Shown: positions 10,371 through 20,735 of the stretch, in pieces
Position numbering within the stretch: the stretch's first letter is position 1
How the letters are laid out: each line of letters begins with the position of its first letter
Origin: Panax quinquefolius
Lineage: Eukaryota > Streptophyta > Magnoliopsida > Apiales > Araliaceae
Direction of reading: 5' to 3'
Assembly (NCBI GenBank): GCA_020205615.1
Contig: CM035167.1
Span: 30,083,130-30,147,129 of the forward strand
DNA length: 64,000 nt
The notes under the pieces: generated by a model
Database searches by the model: none
The model's input: only the letters and a program-made list of their open reading frames with translations
Told to the model about the DNA's origin: nothing
Made by a program: the position numbers and the translations under genes

Positions 10371-10700
10371 TCTTCTTACATCAAAGCTACCATTTCAAAC
10401 TCATCTAATATCCTCTTCCTTGACAGTATACCTTTCATGAACTTTACGTATCTTGGCATTTGTTCCAATGCTTCGGCAAAAGGTATATTGATTTGCAGCT
10501 TTTTGAAGACCTCTAAAAACTTGCTGAACTATTTCTCATCTTTCTGCTTTGCTAACCTTTGCAGATATGGTATTCGAGGTTGTAGTAGTTGTAGTGGACT
10601 CTTGACCTTCTTTTCTGAACCTGCTTTATTTGTTTCTTTTTGCTGAACCTCATAATTTTCTAGATTTTTATCCTCCTCGAGTTCTTTTCTTCAGATCGAG

Positions 10701-12092
10701 CTACCGCATGGCCTCCTTTAATGGCATCATGCCATGGGGTATGCTGACTTCATAGATACTTGTCAAGTCTTTCCCGGATCGCAATGTTATTGCTTGACCT
10801 TTGCTCCTTCCGAAGTCTCTTCTAGGATTTGCCTCTATGTTACTTGGCAAAGCACCTTGGGGCCTATTAGTAAGCATGGTCGCCATTTGCCCCATTTTCG
10901 TCTCTAAATTCTTGATAGCCACCGCTTGGCTTTTGATCGTGACCTCGATTGTTTGCCATGTATTTCAACATCATCTCCTCCACTTCGATTTCTTCTCTGT
11001 GTGTGATGCGGTGGAGAGTGTGGTGTTGTTGCTGTTGAGGAAATCCCGGTGGAAATGGTGGTTTCGGTATAAACTGTGGCTCTGCTGACTGTTGTTGAAA
11101 CTGTTGATTCGACCGGAACTGATTTTTGTTGTTGTCCTTGGTTGTTAGTCCAGCTGAAGTTTGGATGATTGCGGTTGTTGGGGTGGTATGTGTTCTGGAA
11201 TTGGCCTTGGTCCTTTCTGTAGGAGTTTATATACTGAACTGCTTCTGAGCTAAGTGGAGTGTGACCCCGCACAAAGCTCACAAACAAAAGCAACCGTCTT
11301 CACTTTACTCTCTGCCAATGTCTTTATTTTCTTAGCCATGGCTGCCATTTGTGCCGATAGCTGTGTAATCGCATCCACCTCCAACATACCTGCAACTTTG
11401 GGTTAAGACATCCGAGTTGTAGGATTCTGATAGTCATTCATGGCCATCGTCTCGATAAGAGTATAGGCCTCATCATAACTTTTTGCCCATAATGCCAAGC
11501 CACTATAAAATGAATTAATTACCAGCCAGTCTGGTAAACCATGATGTGGACACTTCCTAAGCATCTCCTTAAACCTTTCCCATGCTTCATATAAGGATTC
11601 ACCCTGTTGTTGCTCAAACTGAGATATGGCTGTCCTCATCTTTCCAGTCTTAGCCATTGGGAAAAACTTGGCTAAAAATTTCTGTTCTAAATCCTCCCAT
11701 GTAGTAATCGATCCAGCCGGGAAAGAATGTAACCAACTCCTTTCTTTATCCCTCAATGAAAATGGGAATAACCGTAGTCTGATGGCATCTTCCATCACAC
11801 CATTATATCTGAATGTGTCACAAATCTCGATGAAGATTAATAGGTGCTCATTCGGATCATCTGTAGCAGCACCCCCAAACTGTACTGAATTCTACACCAT
11901 CTGAATAGTGCCCTTTTTTATTTCGAAGGTGTTTGCTGCTATCGCCGGTTTGACTATGCTAGACTGTAATTCATTTATGTTTGGCATGGAATATTCCCTT
12001 AGAACCCGATGCTCTTCTCTTGGATCAATCTTTTGTTCTTCTGCCATATTGACTGTAATTCTTTCTAACTGCTCTTGCAGATTTATCCACAC
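10701..12092 (-). pseudogene. Athila-like gag
   Basis: A frame starting at 12092 continues through one in-frame TAG (11892-11894, in MV*NSVQFGG) to 11403. It contains the capsid region: RLRLFPFSLRDKERSWLHSF, TTWEDLEQKFLAKFFP and EAWERFKEMLRKCPHHGLPD, which are hallmark Athila gag motifs. After stops and a frame change, 11293-10904 holds EAVQYINSYRKDQGQFQNTY and NHPNFSWTNNQGQQQ. 10922-10701 holds NLETKMGQMATMLTNRPQG and KGQAITLRSGKDL. Gag would form the particle that packages the RNA. No zinc knuckle is visible; a CELC-like segment near 11290 is all that remains of the C-terminal region. Confidence 0.85.
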
Positions 12093-12281
12093 ACTCGATT
12101 TCCAACCTTTTTCGTTTATATTAGCTTGTGCTGGTGTTAACTCTGAGTTGGAGGATCGCGTGTGTATAAAATTCTACAAGCACCTGTACTGAAAACAAAA
12201 CAAATATAGAAATGAGAAATGATAAAATTGTCTAAGTCATACAATCTGACTTTAAACTAATGATAATTATCTAAATTAACG

Positions 12282-12299
12282 CCTCCCAAGAATGGCGCC
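12282..12299 (-). promoter_or_regulatory. Primer-binding site of Athila-like element
   Basis: The minus strand reads TGGCGCCATTCTTGGGAG after CAAGTTTT. Athila-type elements carry TGGCGCCGTTGCCGGGGA here, complementary to a tRNA 3' end. The first seven bases are intact and the rest has drifted. It lies between the LTR and the start of gag, as expected. Confidence 0.7.
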
Positions 12300-12305
12300 A
12301 AAAAC

Positions 12306-13990
12306 TTGTTGCCTCTTTTATAGTTCTTATAAAAGAGCTCTAACTCATGCAAGTATACACGGGTCAACAAGTAATGTCTGAGTAAGTAAAGTATCGATCC
12401 CACAGAGAAAGTTTTTAACTTTAGACTACTATGCATTAATTAACTCACTATATTTATATGCTAAGACTATAAACTTAATTGTTGATTTGAATCATTTATA
12501 ATTACCAACTAAAAATAAGAATATAAACGAATTAAATATGATGTGGAAACAATGGGATCCTAACTTCATTCAATATTTCATTCAGTCGTCATATGTCATG
12601 CAAAAAGTGTTCACATATCACAGGATAATAGCCAAGGGCATAAAAGCGAGTTATAACCATTTTCCAATGCACTATAACCAACTCACATATCATCTACAGA
12701 TGTTAGAATCTATGTGATCACCAATACCATCACAATTACCATATTCCTATGCGTAATTGCAATCCTATTAACTTTAAACACAACCCTTATTCTAGCTCAT
12801 ACAACAAAACAGTATATTCCTATCTGTTTCACAAAATACGCAATCCCCATATTCGCATACTATCATGATTTCATCTATATTCATATGTTCATTTCCAATT
12901 CCATACAAATACTAACGTGAAGATTATCAGTCATTCATACATACAAACAAACCATGATAGATAATCCATATGATATGCAAAACAAATCTAACACTTAGAT
13001 GTGCAACCAAACGACATATTAAAATCCGTTAGGATCCCATAATGGAGTTTAGTTCATGGCGGAACCAAAAACCATTATGGGATTAAGACTAAACATGATC
13101 AATAATCAAGCAAATGAGATTAAGAGAGAAAGAACAATCAAACCCAAACGCTTAATAGTAATCAATGATTAACTATGAAAACCCCAAAGAATTCCATTAA
13201 CAATAATCAAAATCCACAATGGTGAAGAACTCCAAGAAGAAGAAAATAAGACGTTGTGGCTTCGTTCTCCGTTGGACTCTCCCCCAAGGTGTAAACCCTA
13301 ATTGTTACTATGAAAGTTAAGTAATAAAAGTCAAGTCCCCCTCTGAAATACATCAGAATCGCTTTATACCAATTACACATCATCACATTGCTTAATTAAA
13401 AATAAAACAAATTACAAAGATCAAAGATCAGGCCATGCCGCAGCTAGCTCTAGTGTATCTCATCTCTCATGTGCGAGAGTTGAAGTAAGCTAAGTTCCCC
13501 CAGACGTCTTATCGCGTGGTCGGCGCATCACGCCTCATGGGTATTTGTCGTACCTCATGGTAGCGTGACTTGCGTGAAGGTTCCTATGTAAAGCCTCGCT
13601 AACTTTGGCATGGCAAGCCTTGAGCCTTCTCTTGTTATCTTGTGCGCAATGCAATTTTGTGTTCTGCAGTTCTTGAGTCTTGTTTTTGGTCTGCTACTGC
13701 TGCTACTTGTTCATTCTTGCTTAATCCCTCTTGCTTGCTTGATTTCCATGCCTTATTGTACCCCCATGCCATGCACATCCTCGCCTTGCGACTAACCTTC
13801 ATGCATCCGCTCATCGATACCTTAATTCCCACCAAAATGACGCCGATTCCTGTACTTATTCACCAAAAGGAGTTTAAATACATGCAATGCAAAATAACAT
13901 GAAATACAACTAAAACACAATGAAATATGCTCAAGGTGGGCATAAATCGCATGGATCGGTATACAATAAGTGAGTAAAAATATCACTTAC
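12306..13990 (-). repeat. 5' LTR of Athila-like element
   Basis: About 1.7 kb upstream (minus strand) of the primer-binding site. The first 330 bases (13990-13658) match the partial LTRs at 6684-6347 and 4783-4450. The remainder has no clear partner except possibly 1-776. The end next to the primer-binding site holds GTATCGATCCCACAGAGAA, a motif often seen in plant gypsy elements. The outer end reads ATCACTTACAG rather than ATCACTTATCA, so the terminal TGA is damaged and no target duplication can be called. Confidence 0.6.
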
Positions 13991-14198
13991 AGCGAACTAT
14001 GTCGATCTGATCTCCTCTTCAATTGGAGTACGTAGGCCACAATTTCATATGGCCCGGTCGCAATAAAACAAAAACAACAAAAAACATTTCCACCCTTTTT
14101 CTTACAAAAAACAATAACAACATAAACAACAAAAACATTCCTACACCATTTCTGCCATATACAACATTGAACCTCTTACACCAGGTTCGAACTACGCA
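13991..14198. other. Unassigned spacer between Athila-like LTR and CACTA terminus
   Basis: About 200 bases with a run rich in AACAA and ACAAAA. A GGAGTACGTAGGCCACAATT segment near 14025 resembles a motif I associate with Tat/Ogre noncoding DNA, but this is weak. No gene seen. Confidence 0.3.
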
Positions 14199-14210
14199 CA
14201 CTACAAGAAA
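14199..14210 (+). repeat. CACTA terminal inverted repeat (left)
   Basis: CACTACAAGAAA is the typical 12-base outer terminus of plant CACTA elements. The preceding 3 bases (GCA) would be half of the 3-bp target duplication, but the other end is gone and this cannot be checked. Confidence 0.8.
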
Positions 14211-14219
14211 CTGGGTCAT

Positions 14220-14490
14220 AGACGACGGAGGTAATGGCGACGACAAAAGTCCCGTCGAGAATGACCTCATTAGCGACGGTCTAACCGTCGTTAATGAGTG
14301 CCGTCGACAATAAAGTTTCCCGGCCTTAATTTTGGTGGGATTTTTTTCACGGGGGAGGGAAAGTTATAGGCAATGACTTAAAATTATATAGGCGACGACA
14401 GTGCCGTCGTAAGTGAGTGAATAGCGACGGGTCAATCTCGACGGTGGTGTCGTTGAGAATGAGTCTTTTTTTAACAGCCCTAACCACGAC
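14220..14490 (+). repeat. CACTA subterminal GCGACGG repeats with hairpin
   Basis: At least ten copies of GCGACGG, GACGACG, CCGTCG or CGTCGT occur in both orientations, as in the subterminal regions bound by CACTA regulatory proteins. The strongest pair forms a 13-base-pair hairpin with a 3-base loop: 14268-14280 (CATTAGCGACGGT) pairs with 14284-14296 (ACCGTCGTTAATG), including one G-T pair. Confidence 0.75.
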
Positions 14491-15396
14491 GAGAACGACT
14501 ATATTTTGTTTTCCCTCTTCCTCTGCTACTGCTATATTTGATTTTCCCTCAATTCCTGTTCAGCCCATACCTCCCAGATGCCATTAATTGAAGAAAACTT
14601 CAAAGTCAGCTCCCCTTCCTCCCTCGTCGGCGACGGCGACGGCGACCCACACCCTTCTGCCATACTCCGACCACCACACGGCTCCATCTCTCCTTCTTTC
14701 TTCTTTACTCGTGGTTTCAAAAAATTGTAAGTTTATTGATTTTGTTTGCAGATGTCTGCTGATTCCTGTCAATTTTGTTTTTCTTAAAAAATTGTAAGTT
14801 TATTTATTTTTTGTTTTTCTTAAAATTTATTTGTGATTGTGTCTTGGATTAGATCTCAAGTATTATTGATAATAAAAATGGCCAACCATTATCCTTTTCT
14901 TTTTGTTGAGACATGGTATTTGTTATTTACATAAGCTGTACTGTTTTGCCCCTCAAATTGTTAGTATTAATTTTCTAAAGAATGTGCATTTTTTGGCTAA
15001 CTGATTATCAGCTGTATCATGTCTCTTGGGCAATATTAACTACAAAAGTAGTGAAGTATAATATAGCGTGTTAGATTAGATGTACGGTTAAACTTGTAAG
15101 GGAGATACATTCACATATTTCTCTCAAAAAAATACAATCATGATTCAAAGAAGTGCATGTCTAAGTAGAACTTTAGTACTCCAAGCTTCAACTATACATT
15201 CTTCCATTTCTAAGGTTAGTAGTATGGATTTGTTCGATTACTAGCATATTAAACTTTAAACATCATATGAGTTATGTTTGAAGCTCAAATGTTGTATTTT
15301 TAAGTTGAATATGCATTGTATTAATATGTATATAATTACATGGTTTTTGGTGATTTAGTTTATGTGAGTATGTACTAACCTTAATGTGTTGTATTA
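14491..15396 (+). other. CACTA left interior, noncoding
   Basis: No reliable gene. A GTCGGCGACGGCGACGGCGA tract lies at 14627. GTAAGTTTATTGATTTTG...TGCAG (14727-14751) looks like a very short intron, but no protein similarity supports it. AAAAATTGTAAGTTTAT occurs twice (14721 and 14789). The rest is AT-rich and could be intron sequence upstream of the captured exon. Confidence 0.35.
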
Positions 15397-15472
15397 AGAT
15401 GGAAATTATCTCAAAGCTGCTGCTATCTACACTCAGGCCATCAAGCAAGATCCTTCTAATCCTACTCTTTAC
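15397..15472 (+). pseudogene. Captured single exon of a TPR (tetratricopeptide) co-chaperone-like gene
   Basis: A 76-base open segment reads DGNYLKAAAIYTQAIKQDPS then NPTLY, the helix A-turn-helix B pattern of a TPR repeat. It resembles the first TPR of plant Hsp70/Hsp90-binding co-chaperones, which have DGNxxKAAxLYTQAIKxDPSN. It is preceded by a pyrimidine/AT stretch ending TTAAG at 15396 and followed by AA-GTATAT at 15473, so it has both a plausible acceptor and donor. No neighbouring exon is found, so it cannot make the host protein. It lies inside a CACTA element, which is known to capture gene fragments. Which gene it came from is not certain. Confidence 0.6.
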
Positions 15473-16012
15473 AAGTATATTTCTATATATTCATTCATGT
15501 ATGTACCTTCGCTTGTTATTAATAATGAGATTTCACTTTGTTTTGCAAGTTTATTGTATTGAAGTTTGTGTGATTTAGCTTATGCAAGTATGTTTGGTGT
15601 ACCTTTAGCTTTCGCTTTATCTTTATTCAAACAAAATTATATATGATATCTATTTTAATACATATTTAGAACTATTTAAATGGGGGTGATTTGTACTTGT
15701 TTAAGAGAATAAGAACATATTTTTAGCTTTTGTGATCAAGTTTAAGAGATAAAAGATAGCCTCTAATTATAGTAGCGTGTGATGACTATAAATTAATGAT
15801 AGAAAGAAGTGTAAACAATATAACTAAGATGAAAAGGGTATTGGAAAGAAAAAGAAACACTTGAGACGTTATTCAATGTGCTTAAAAGATAGAATGTAAG
15901 TGAGAACGACATGCAAGGCTTTTGGTGTTTGAAACACTCATACTCAATAATTGATTATTGCTTTTGTATATTATGTGATTTGACAGTCTACATATGGATG
16001 GCGCGCACACCA
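15473..16012 (+). other. CACTA interior after captured exon, noncoding
   Basis: AT-rich, intron-like. GTGATTTAGCTTATGCAAGTATGT at 15570 is a near copy of GTGATTTAGTTTATGTGAGTATGT at 15350, so sequence is duplicated on both sides of the exon. The last bases before 16013, together with 36425 onward, encode a Gly/Arg-rich frame in the direction of the transposase. Confidence 0.4.
16008..16012. repeat. Target-site duplication CACCA (second copy 36420-36424)
   Basis: CACCA ends at 16012 immediately before TGTAGCG and is repeated directly after the GTTACA end at 36419. A perfect 5-bp duplication defines 16013-36419 as one insertion. Confidence 0.95.
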
Positions 16013-16319
16013 TGTAGCGCCCCCAAATTCGGGTATCTTCCAACCCGACAGATAGTGCTATACTGTACAACATTCATACATTCATTCAATTGAAAAGTTT
16101 CAAAGAACGAACATAACTTCTTTATATTTAAAGTAATATTTACATTTCCCAAGTTCTATACCCATTACAAAGGTTCTTTATCATAATATCAGTTAAATTA
16201 CAACAATAGACCTATACTATTACAAGACAGCTTAGTAATCTGCCTTAGCTTTTCCCTTATCCTTTTTCGATCCTTCGGGACGTTCAGTCTTAGCTGCTTT
16301 CATATAGTTCAAGCAAGAG

Positions 16320-16336
16320 TGAGCATAATTAGCTCA
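16320..16336 (-). promoter_or_regulatory. Conserved LTR stem-loop TGAGC/GCTCA
   Basis: TGAGC-7 bases-GCTCA, with TACTTGC before it and CTTGCTT after it on the minus strand. The same small hairpin in the same relative place occurs in three other LTR families of this window (3383-3399, 44904-44921, 53560-53576). It lies in the transcribed part of the LTR. Role unknown. Confidence 0.45.
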
Positions 16337-17242
16337 GCAAGTATAACAATTTAATAACAACATGCTTGATACATACAAATCATATATCTTCAATAACTGA
16401 ACAATAGTTATGAAGTACTATTGATAATTCAAAATAGCACTTCATCTTTTCTTTCAAAATGTTTTACAATAACAACAGTATTTAGTAAAACATTCACTCC
16501 GGTCAAAGACCTCGAGTATTCATTCTTTATTGGAAAAGGAAAACCCGAAAACATGTCCGTAAGCCCGATATTACTTACGAGCACTTCTAGGTGATCAGCT
16601 TATTGTACTCTATGTTGATCAGAACTACATCCATTAAACGTATGCACGTTTAATCATTTGGCAACCTCACGCGCCTGTCGTTTTACCGACAAAACATTTG
16701 TTTAACATTTCAGTCTTCTTTTGAAAACCATATCAAGTAGTTGACAAAAGATAGCAACATTTGATAATACATGAATAGATTATCAATACATCAAGTCTAG
16801 CCAAAGGAATTGGCTTCAACTTTATCATAACTCAATTCATGCGAAAGAATACATGAACCTCAAAAACTTGTTCAGATTGAACTGATACAAGAGTTAGAAT
16901 ACTTGACTTTAGCGTCTATTACGGTATTTTAACTTCATGTTCAAGTCGTTCAAGTCTCTACAATACATGATCACATAATGCCTTACATTAGGTCACATAA
17001 AATCAAGTATGTATATGACTATATCATACCCTTCATTTAAATCTAATTGTGTATTAGATTTAGTTACTATTCATTCCGGTTTATCATTACTCTTCCATTT
17101 ATATTCGACTAGGTTATCTCAACCTTTACATTACATTCCTTAAGGTTTAACAAAGTTTAAACAATGTTACGTTATATTCCTTAAGTTGTGTTTACTTCCT
17201 TTTCTTTTCATTGTACTTAGAAACATTCATTACTATTTTTGT

Positions 17243-17530
17243 TTTGAGACTGGCGCTGCGGCGCTATCTTTATACATACATCTCGTGCTGTGGCACGAGC
17301 TCTTAATATCATTGTCCCGGACTTGGCGGCTGCTATTTCGAGTCCTTACTTTATGGGGGTCACACATGGCACCACTCTCCGAAGGTTGTAGAGTCTTTGT
17401 TCATGGAAGCATATTACCACAATATATTATAGTTCGCGCTATGGCAAACTCTTGCAGTGTGCTCGGTTACTATTCTGCGCCACGACGCGGACCTTTTTTC
17501 CTAGGGTTGGCGCCGCGGCGCCAACTCTGT
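17243..17530 (-). repeat. GC-rich palindromic island in 3' LTR
   Basis: GC-rich inside an otherwise AT-rich LTR. It holds a perfect 20-base palindrome, GTTGGCGCCGCGGCGCCAAC (17506-17525), and a hairpin CTCGTGC-TGTG-GCACGAG (17282-17299). The equivalent region of the 5' LTR (34170-34460) has lost both and differs at many sites, while flanking LTR sequence is nearly unchanged. Confidence 0.7.
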
Positions 17531-18570
17531 GCACCAGATACCAAATTTAGTTTGTGAATTTTGTGAATTTCCCGGACGCACAACTTCTTCGTTATAAGTC
17601 CGAATTGGCTCATTCAAAAGCCTACGGTTCACAAATTACATAATCTATATGATCATTCAAGAATTTTATCTATTCGACTTTGTTTGCTAAAAATTCACCT
17701 ATTGGTTCATTATTAATGAAAACGATAAACGTTCGTGAACGTTCAACACTCGTTTCTTCGTTCTAAGTCGGAATCCGGTCATTTTCGAGTTCGCAACTCT
17801 TAAATGCCAAATATGACTTGTCTCTATTGGAAAACAATGGTTCAGAGTTCAAACACAAAATTTGACTTCCATTCCGAGAATTTTACGAATTCGACGATTA
17901 TCGTCCAATCGTGCAAATCCCGACAATTCTTCCTTCTTATGATTTGTTCAACATTACAAATGAACTTCATTCATCATGTGAACATCTCAACAAACGTAAT
18001 ACAACAACTTATATTCATGGTTGTATTTTCGACTTATTCTTCATGAGCTTATAACTTGTCATTTATAAATTACTTAAGATTTGATTATTCATGACTTATG
18101 ACAATTAAGGTTTCTTAATCATCATACTTATATGTTCTTAACATATAACTTAATTTAGATATATATATATGATTCATATAATCATATAAGTTCTTAATTC
18201 ACTTTTCTTACTAAACTCATCACAAGTTCATATTTTCATACTTAACATTCAAGGTTAACTTATAATAAGTTTATAACTTTTATAAGTTTAAATGACTTAT
18301 TGCCAACTTATGTGGCTTAAGTTCATGACTTATACATTCTTCTTGCTTCTTATCATTCATGTTTCTTAATCCATCTTTTCTTATCATCCTATCATGGTAG
18401 AGATAGAAGATAATTGAGAAGAAGTCTTACTCTTTTGAAGTATTGGTAAGGTAGCTATTTCTTCTTCTTGCTTATGGAATGACTTATGTGTAGCTTATTC
18501 TCTCTAACACTTAAGCACTTTAGAAGTGTTGGATTATTTGATCAACCAACAAATGACTTGTAAGCTTCCT

Positions 18571-18579
18571 TTATTTATA
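18571..18579 (-). promoter_or_regulatory. TATA box of 3' LTR
   Basis: The minus strand reads TATAAATAA, followed by AGGAAGC and, 60 bases on, sequence matching the presumed R region. In the 5' LTR copy (about 35498-35506) it has become TATAAGTAG. Confidence 0.5.
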
Positions 18580-19457
18580 GACTTTCCAAGGTTAGGGTAG
18601 ATTTGTCATTAAATCATCCCACCTCCTTAAGCCACCTCCTTACTATTCATTACTTGTTAACCACTCTCTTATCTCATACTTGGCCATTACTTCAAAGTCT
18701 TGGTCAATACTCCTAAGTCTTAGTCATTACACTTACTTGATCACCACATTACTTGGTCACCACAATAACCATATCAATATGGTTTGCCCCATGGGTCATA
18801 CAACCCATGGATTCTAGATTGGGCTTACTTTAATTCACTCTTTGGGCTTTGCATTAATAACCACTAGTTGGTTCATTAATTAATAGTTGGGCTTCTCTCT
18901 TTAATTCACTTGGACTTGTATATAATTGTTAACCAATCATCCAAGTCCATTAACATTTCTTAATACATATTTATGATGTATTATTTTCGTATTCTAATTC
19001 ATATAGAATTTATATACGGTATTTTATCCCTCATACAAACTCGTATAATACTTCATATTATACTCGTTTTCATTGCTTCGTACAATACCAAGTATCATAC
19101 AATTATTACTTATTCCTTAACACTTCGCTTTACTTAACATTTATAAATTAAGTCCACAAGCGAATTATTACATTTTCCATAACTAGATTTTTATTACATA
19201 ATCCATCTTACCTTATTATTCCATCATTACGTATTTCTCGGAAACTCATAATTATATCTCGAGTAAATACCGATGAATATTGTTTTTCAGAATATTTCTC
19301 GAAAAACTTTTATTTTCGTCTTGGAAATTCAAACACTTTAATTCATCCACGTAGCTCAAATACTACGACATTCTAACATCAATAGGTTATACAATGACAA
19401 CCATCTTGATAACACATGGAATATGATTTTATTATTATTTAATTTAATAAAATCATT

Positions 19458-20705
19458 TTACAATAAGATCCGAATTTCTCGGTCGTTACATTCTTCCCCC
19501 TTATAAAGATTTTGTCCCCAGAATCTCATCTTACTTTTATCAAATAGATGATGAAATTTTTTCTTCATCTTGTCTTCTATTTCCCACATTGCTTTTTCAG
19601 CATCGTGGTTCTTCCATAATACCTTCACTGATGGTATTACCTTCTTCCTCAGAACTTGTTCCTTCCTATCAATGATCTGCATCGGCGACTCTTCATATGA
19701 TAAGTCTTTCTTGATATGAATTGGCTCATACTCGATTACATGCTTATAGTCCGGCTTATATGGACGTAATACAGATACGTGAAACACGTTATGTATTTGT
19801 TTTAGGTCTGGAGTTAATGCTATCATATACGCTACCTCTCCCACCCATTTTAATACTTCAAAAGGTCCTATAAACCTTGGACTTAACTTTCCTTTCTTTC
19901 CAAAGCGTATCTTTCCTTTCCAGGGAGATACCTTTAGAAACACATACGAGCCCACCTCAAACTCCCGATTTAGTCTATGTAAGTCCGCATACTTCTTCTG
20001 TCTGTCCTGAGCTGTGACGAGACGCATCCGAATTAACTTTACCACATCCGCTGTCTGCTGCACCAATTCTGGTCCTAGCATCCGGCGTTCTCCCACCTTA
20101 TCCTAACACAAAGGTACTCTGTACTTCCTTCCATTCAAAGCTTCATACGGCGGCATGCCTATGCTTGCATGATAACTGTTGTTATATGCAAACTCTATCA
20201 GTGGTACGTGATCATCCCAACTACCTTTGAAATCCATGACGCAAGACCTCAACATGTCTTCTAACATCTGAATTGTCCTTTCGCTTTGCCCGTCAGTTTG
20301 TGGATGATAAGCCATGCTTAACCTCAGCTGTGTTCCCAACTGCTCTTGCAAACTCCTCCAAAAGTTTGATGTGAATCGTGGATCACGATCTGACACAATC
20401 GATATCGGTACTCCATGTCTGGAAATGATTTCCTTAACATAAAGTTTAGCTAACTAGTCTAAGTTATACTTGACCATAATTGGCAAAAAGTGAGCCGACT
20501 TCGTCAACCGGTCCATTATTAGCCAAATTGAATCGTACCCTTTTTGTGTCGTCGGAAGTCCCACCATGAAATCCATCGTGATATGCTCCCATTTCCATTC
20601 TAGAATCTCCAATGACTGTAATAAACAACTGGGTCGTTGATGTTCGGCCTTAACCCTTTGACAAGTTAAGCACCTACTCACATACTCTGCTATTTCTCTC
20701 TTCAT
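19458..20705 (-). pseudogene. Integrase and chromodomain-like C-terminus of minus-strand Tekay-like element
   Basis: One continuous frame with two nonsense codons (20454-20456 and 20103-20105). It begins in the zinc-binding CLTC segment (RCLTCQRVKAEHQ) and continues with the catalytic core: first Asp in TMDFMVGLP, second Asp in SDRDPRF, and Glu in [11 protein letters not shown]. The C-terminal part has RPYKPDYKHVIEYEP and a chromodomain-like VKVLWKNHDAEKAMWEIE. Integrase inserts the DNA copy, and the chromodomain is thought to steer integration to heterochromatin. The second stop replaces the Trp of a conserved CWD and looks like G-to-A. All three catalytic residues remain. The frame runs about 30 bases into the LTR. 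Confidence 0.88.
19491..19503 (-). promoter_or_regulatory. Polypurine tract of minus-strand Tekay-like element
   Basis: The minus strand reads AAGGGGGAAGAA immediately before the LTR start TGTAACG. It primes plus-strand synthesis and confirms the orientation of the element. Confidence 0.85.
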
Positions 20706-20735
20706 GTTTGGCCACCAAAAACTCTGTCGAAGGTC

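Larger units (their letters stand above)
1..13990 (-). mobile_element. Athila-like non-autonomous LTR retrotransposon (composite, runs off left edge)
   Basis: Read on the minus strand the order is 5' LTR (13990 to about 12306), primer-binding site, Athila-type gag and protease, a spacer, a decayed 'plant transposon protein' ORF, a long 3' noncoding region, an Athila-type polypurine tract ending in AAGTTTGGGGGTATT, and an LTR beginning TGATAAGT. No reverse transcriptase, RNase H or integrase is present, so the element would depend on an autonomous relative. The 3' end is duplicated: polypurine tract plus LTR start occurs at 4783/4784 and again at 6684/6685. The outermost 3' LTR is split by the solo LTR at 777-4088 and probably continues past base 1. 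Lineage is inferred from gag and protease motifs and the polypurine tract; the exact outer boundary is not visible. Confidence 0.7.
16013..19490 (-). repeat. 3' LTR of minus-strand Tekay-like element
   Basis: On the minus strand it starts TGTAACGACCGAGAAATTCGG and ends CCGAATTTGGGGGCGCTACA. It is nearly the same as 32938-36419 except for a strongly diverged GC-rich island at about 17243-17530. It holds a conserved stem-loop (16320-16336) and a TATA box (18571-18579). No host gene is supported within it; the 123-codon plus-strand frame at 17186 covers the GC-rich island and has no recognisable domain. Confidence 0.92.

Noticed and set aside
14588..14797. Small frames on both strands in the CACTA left part
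   Set aside because: Low-complexity Ser/Thr/Ala/Leu translation of a GGCGAC repeat; no support from splice sites or similarity.
15397..15472. A genuine host TPR gene
   Set aside because: Only one exon is present, no start codon or further exons nearby, and it lies within transposon termini.
17186..17557. A 123-codon plus-strand frame within the LTR
   Set aside because: It is a by-product of the GC-rich island, is broken in the other LTR, and shows no protein features.
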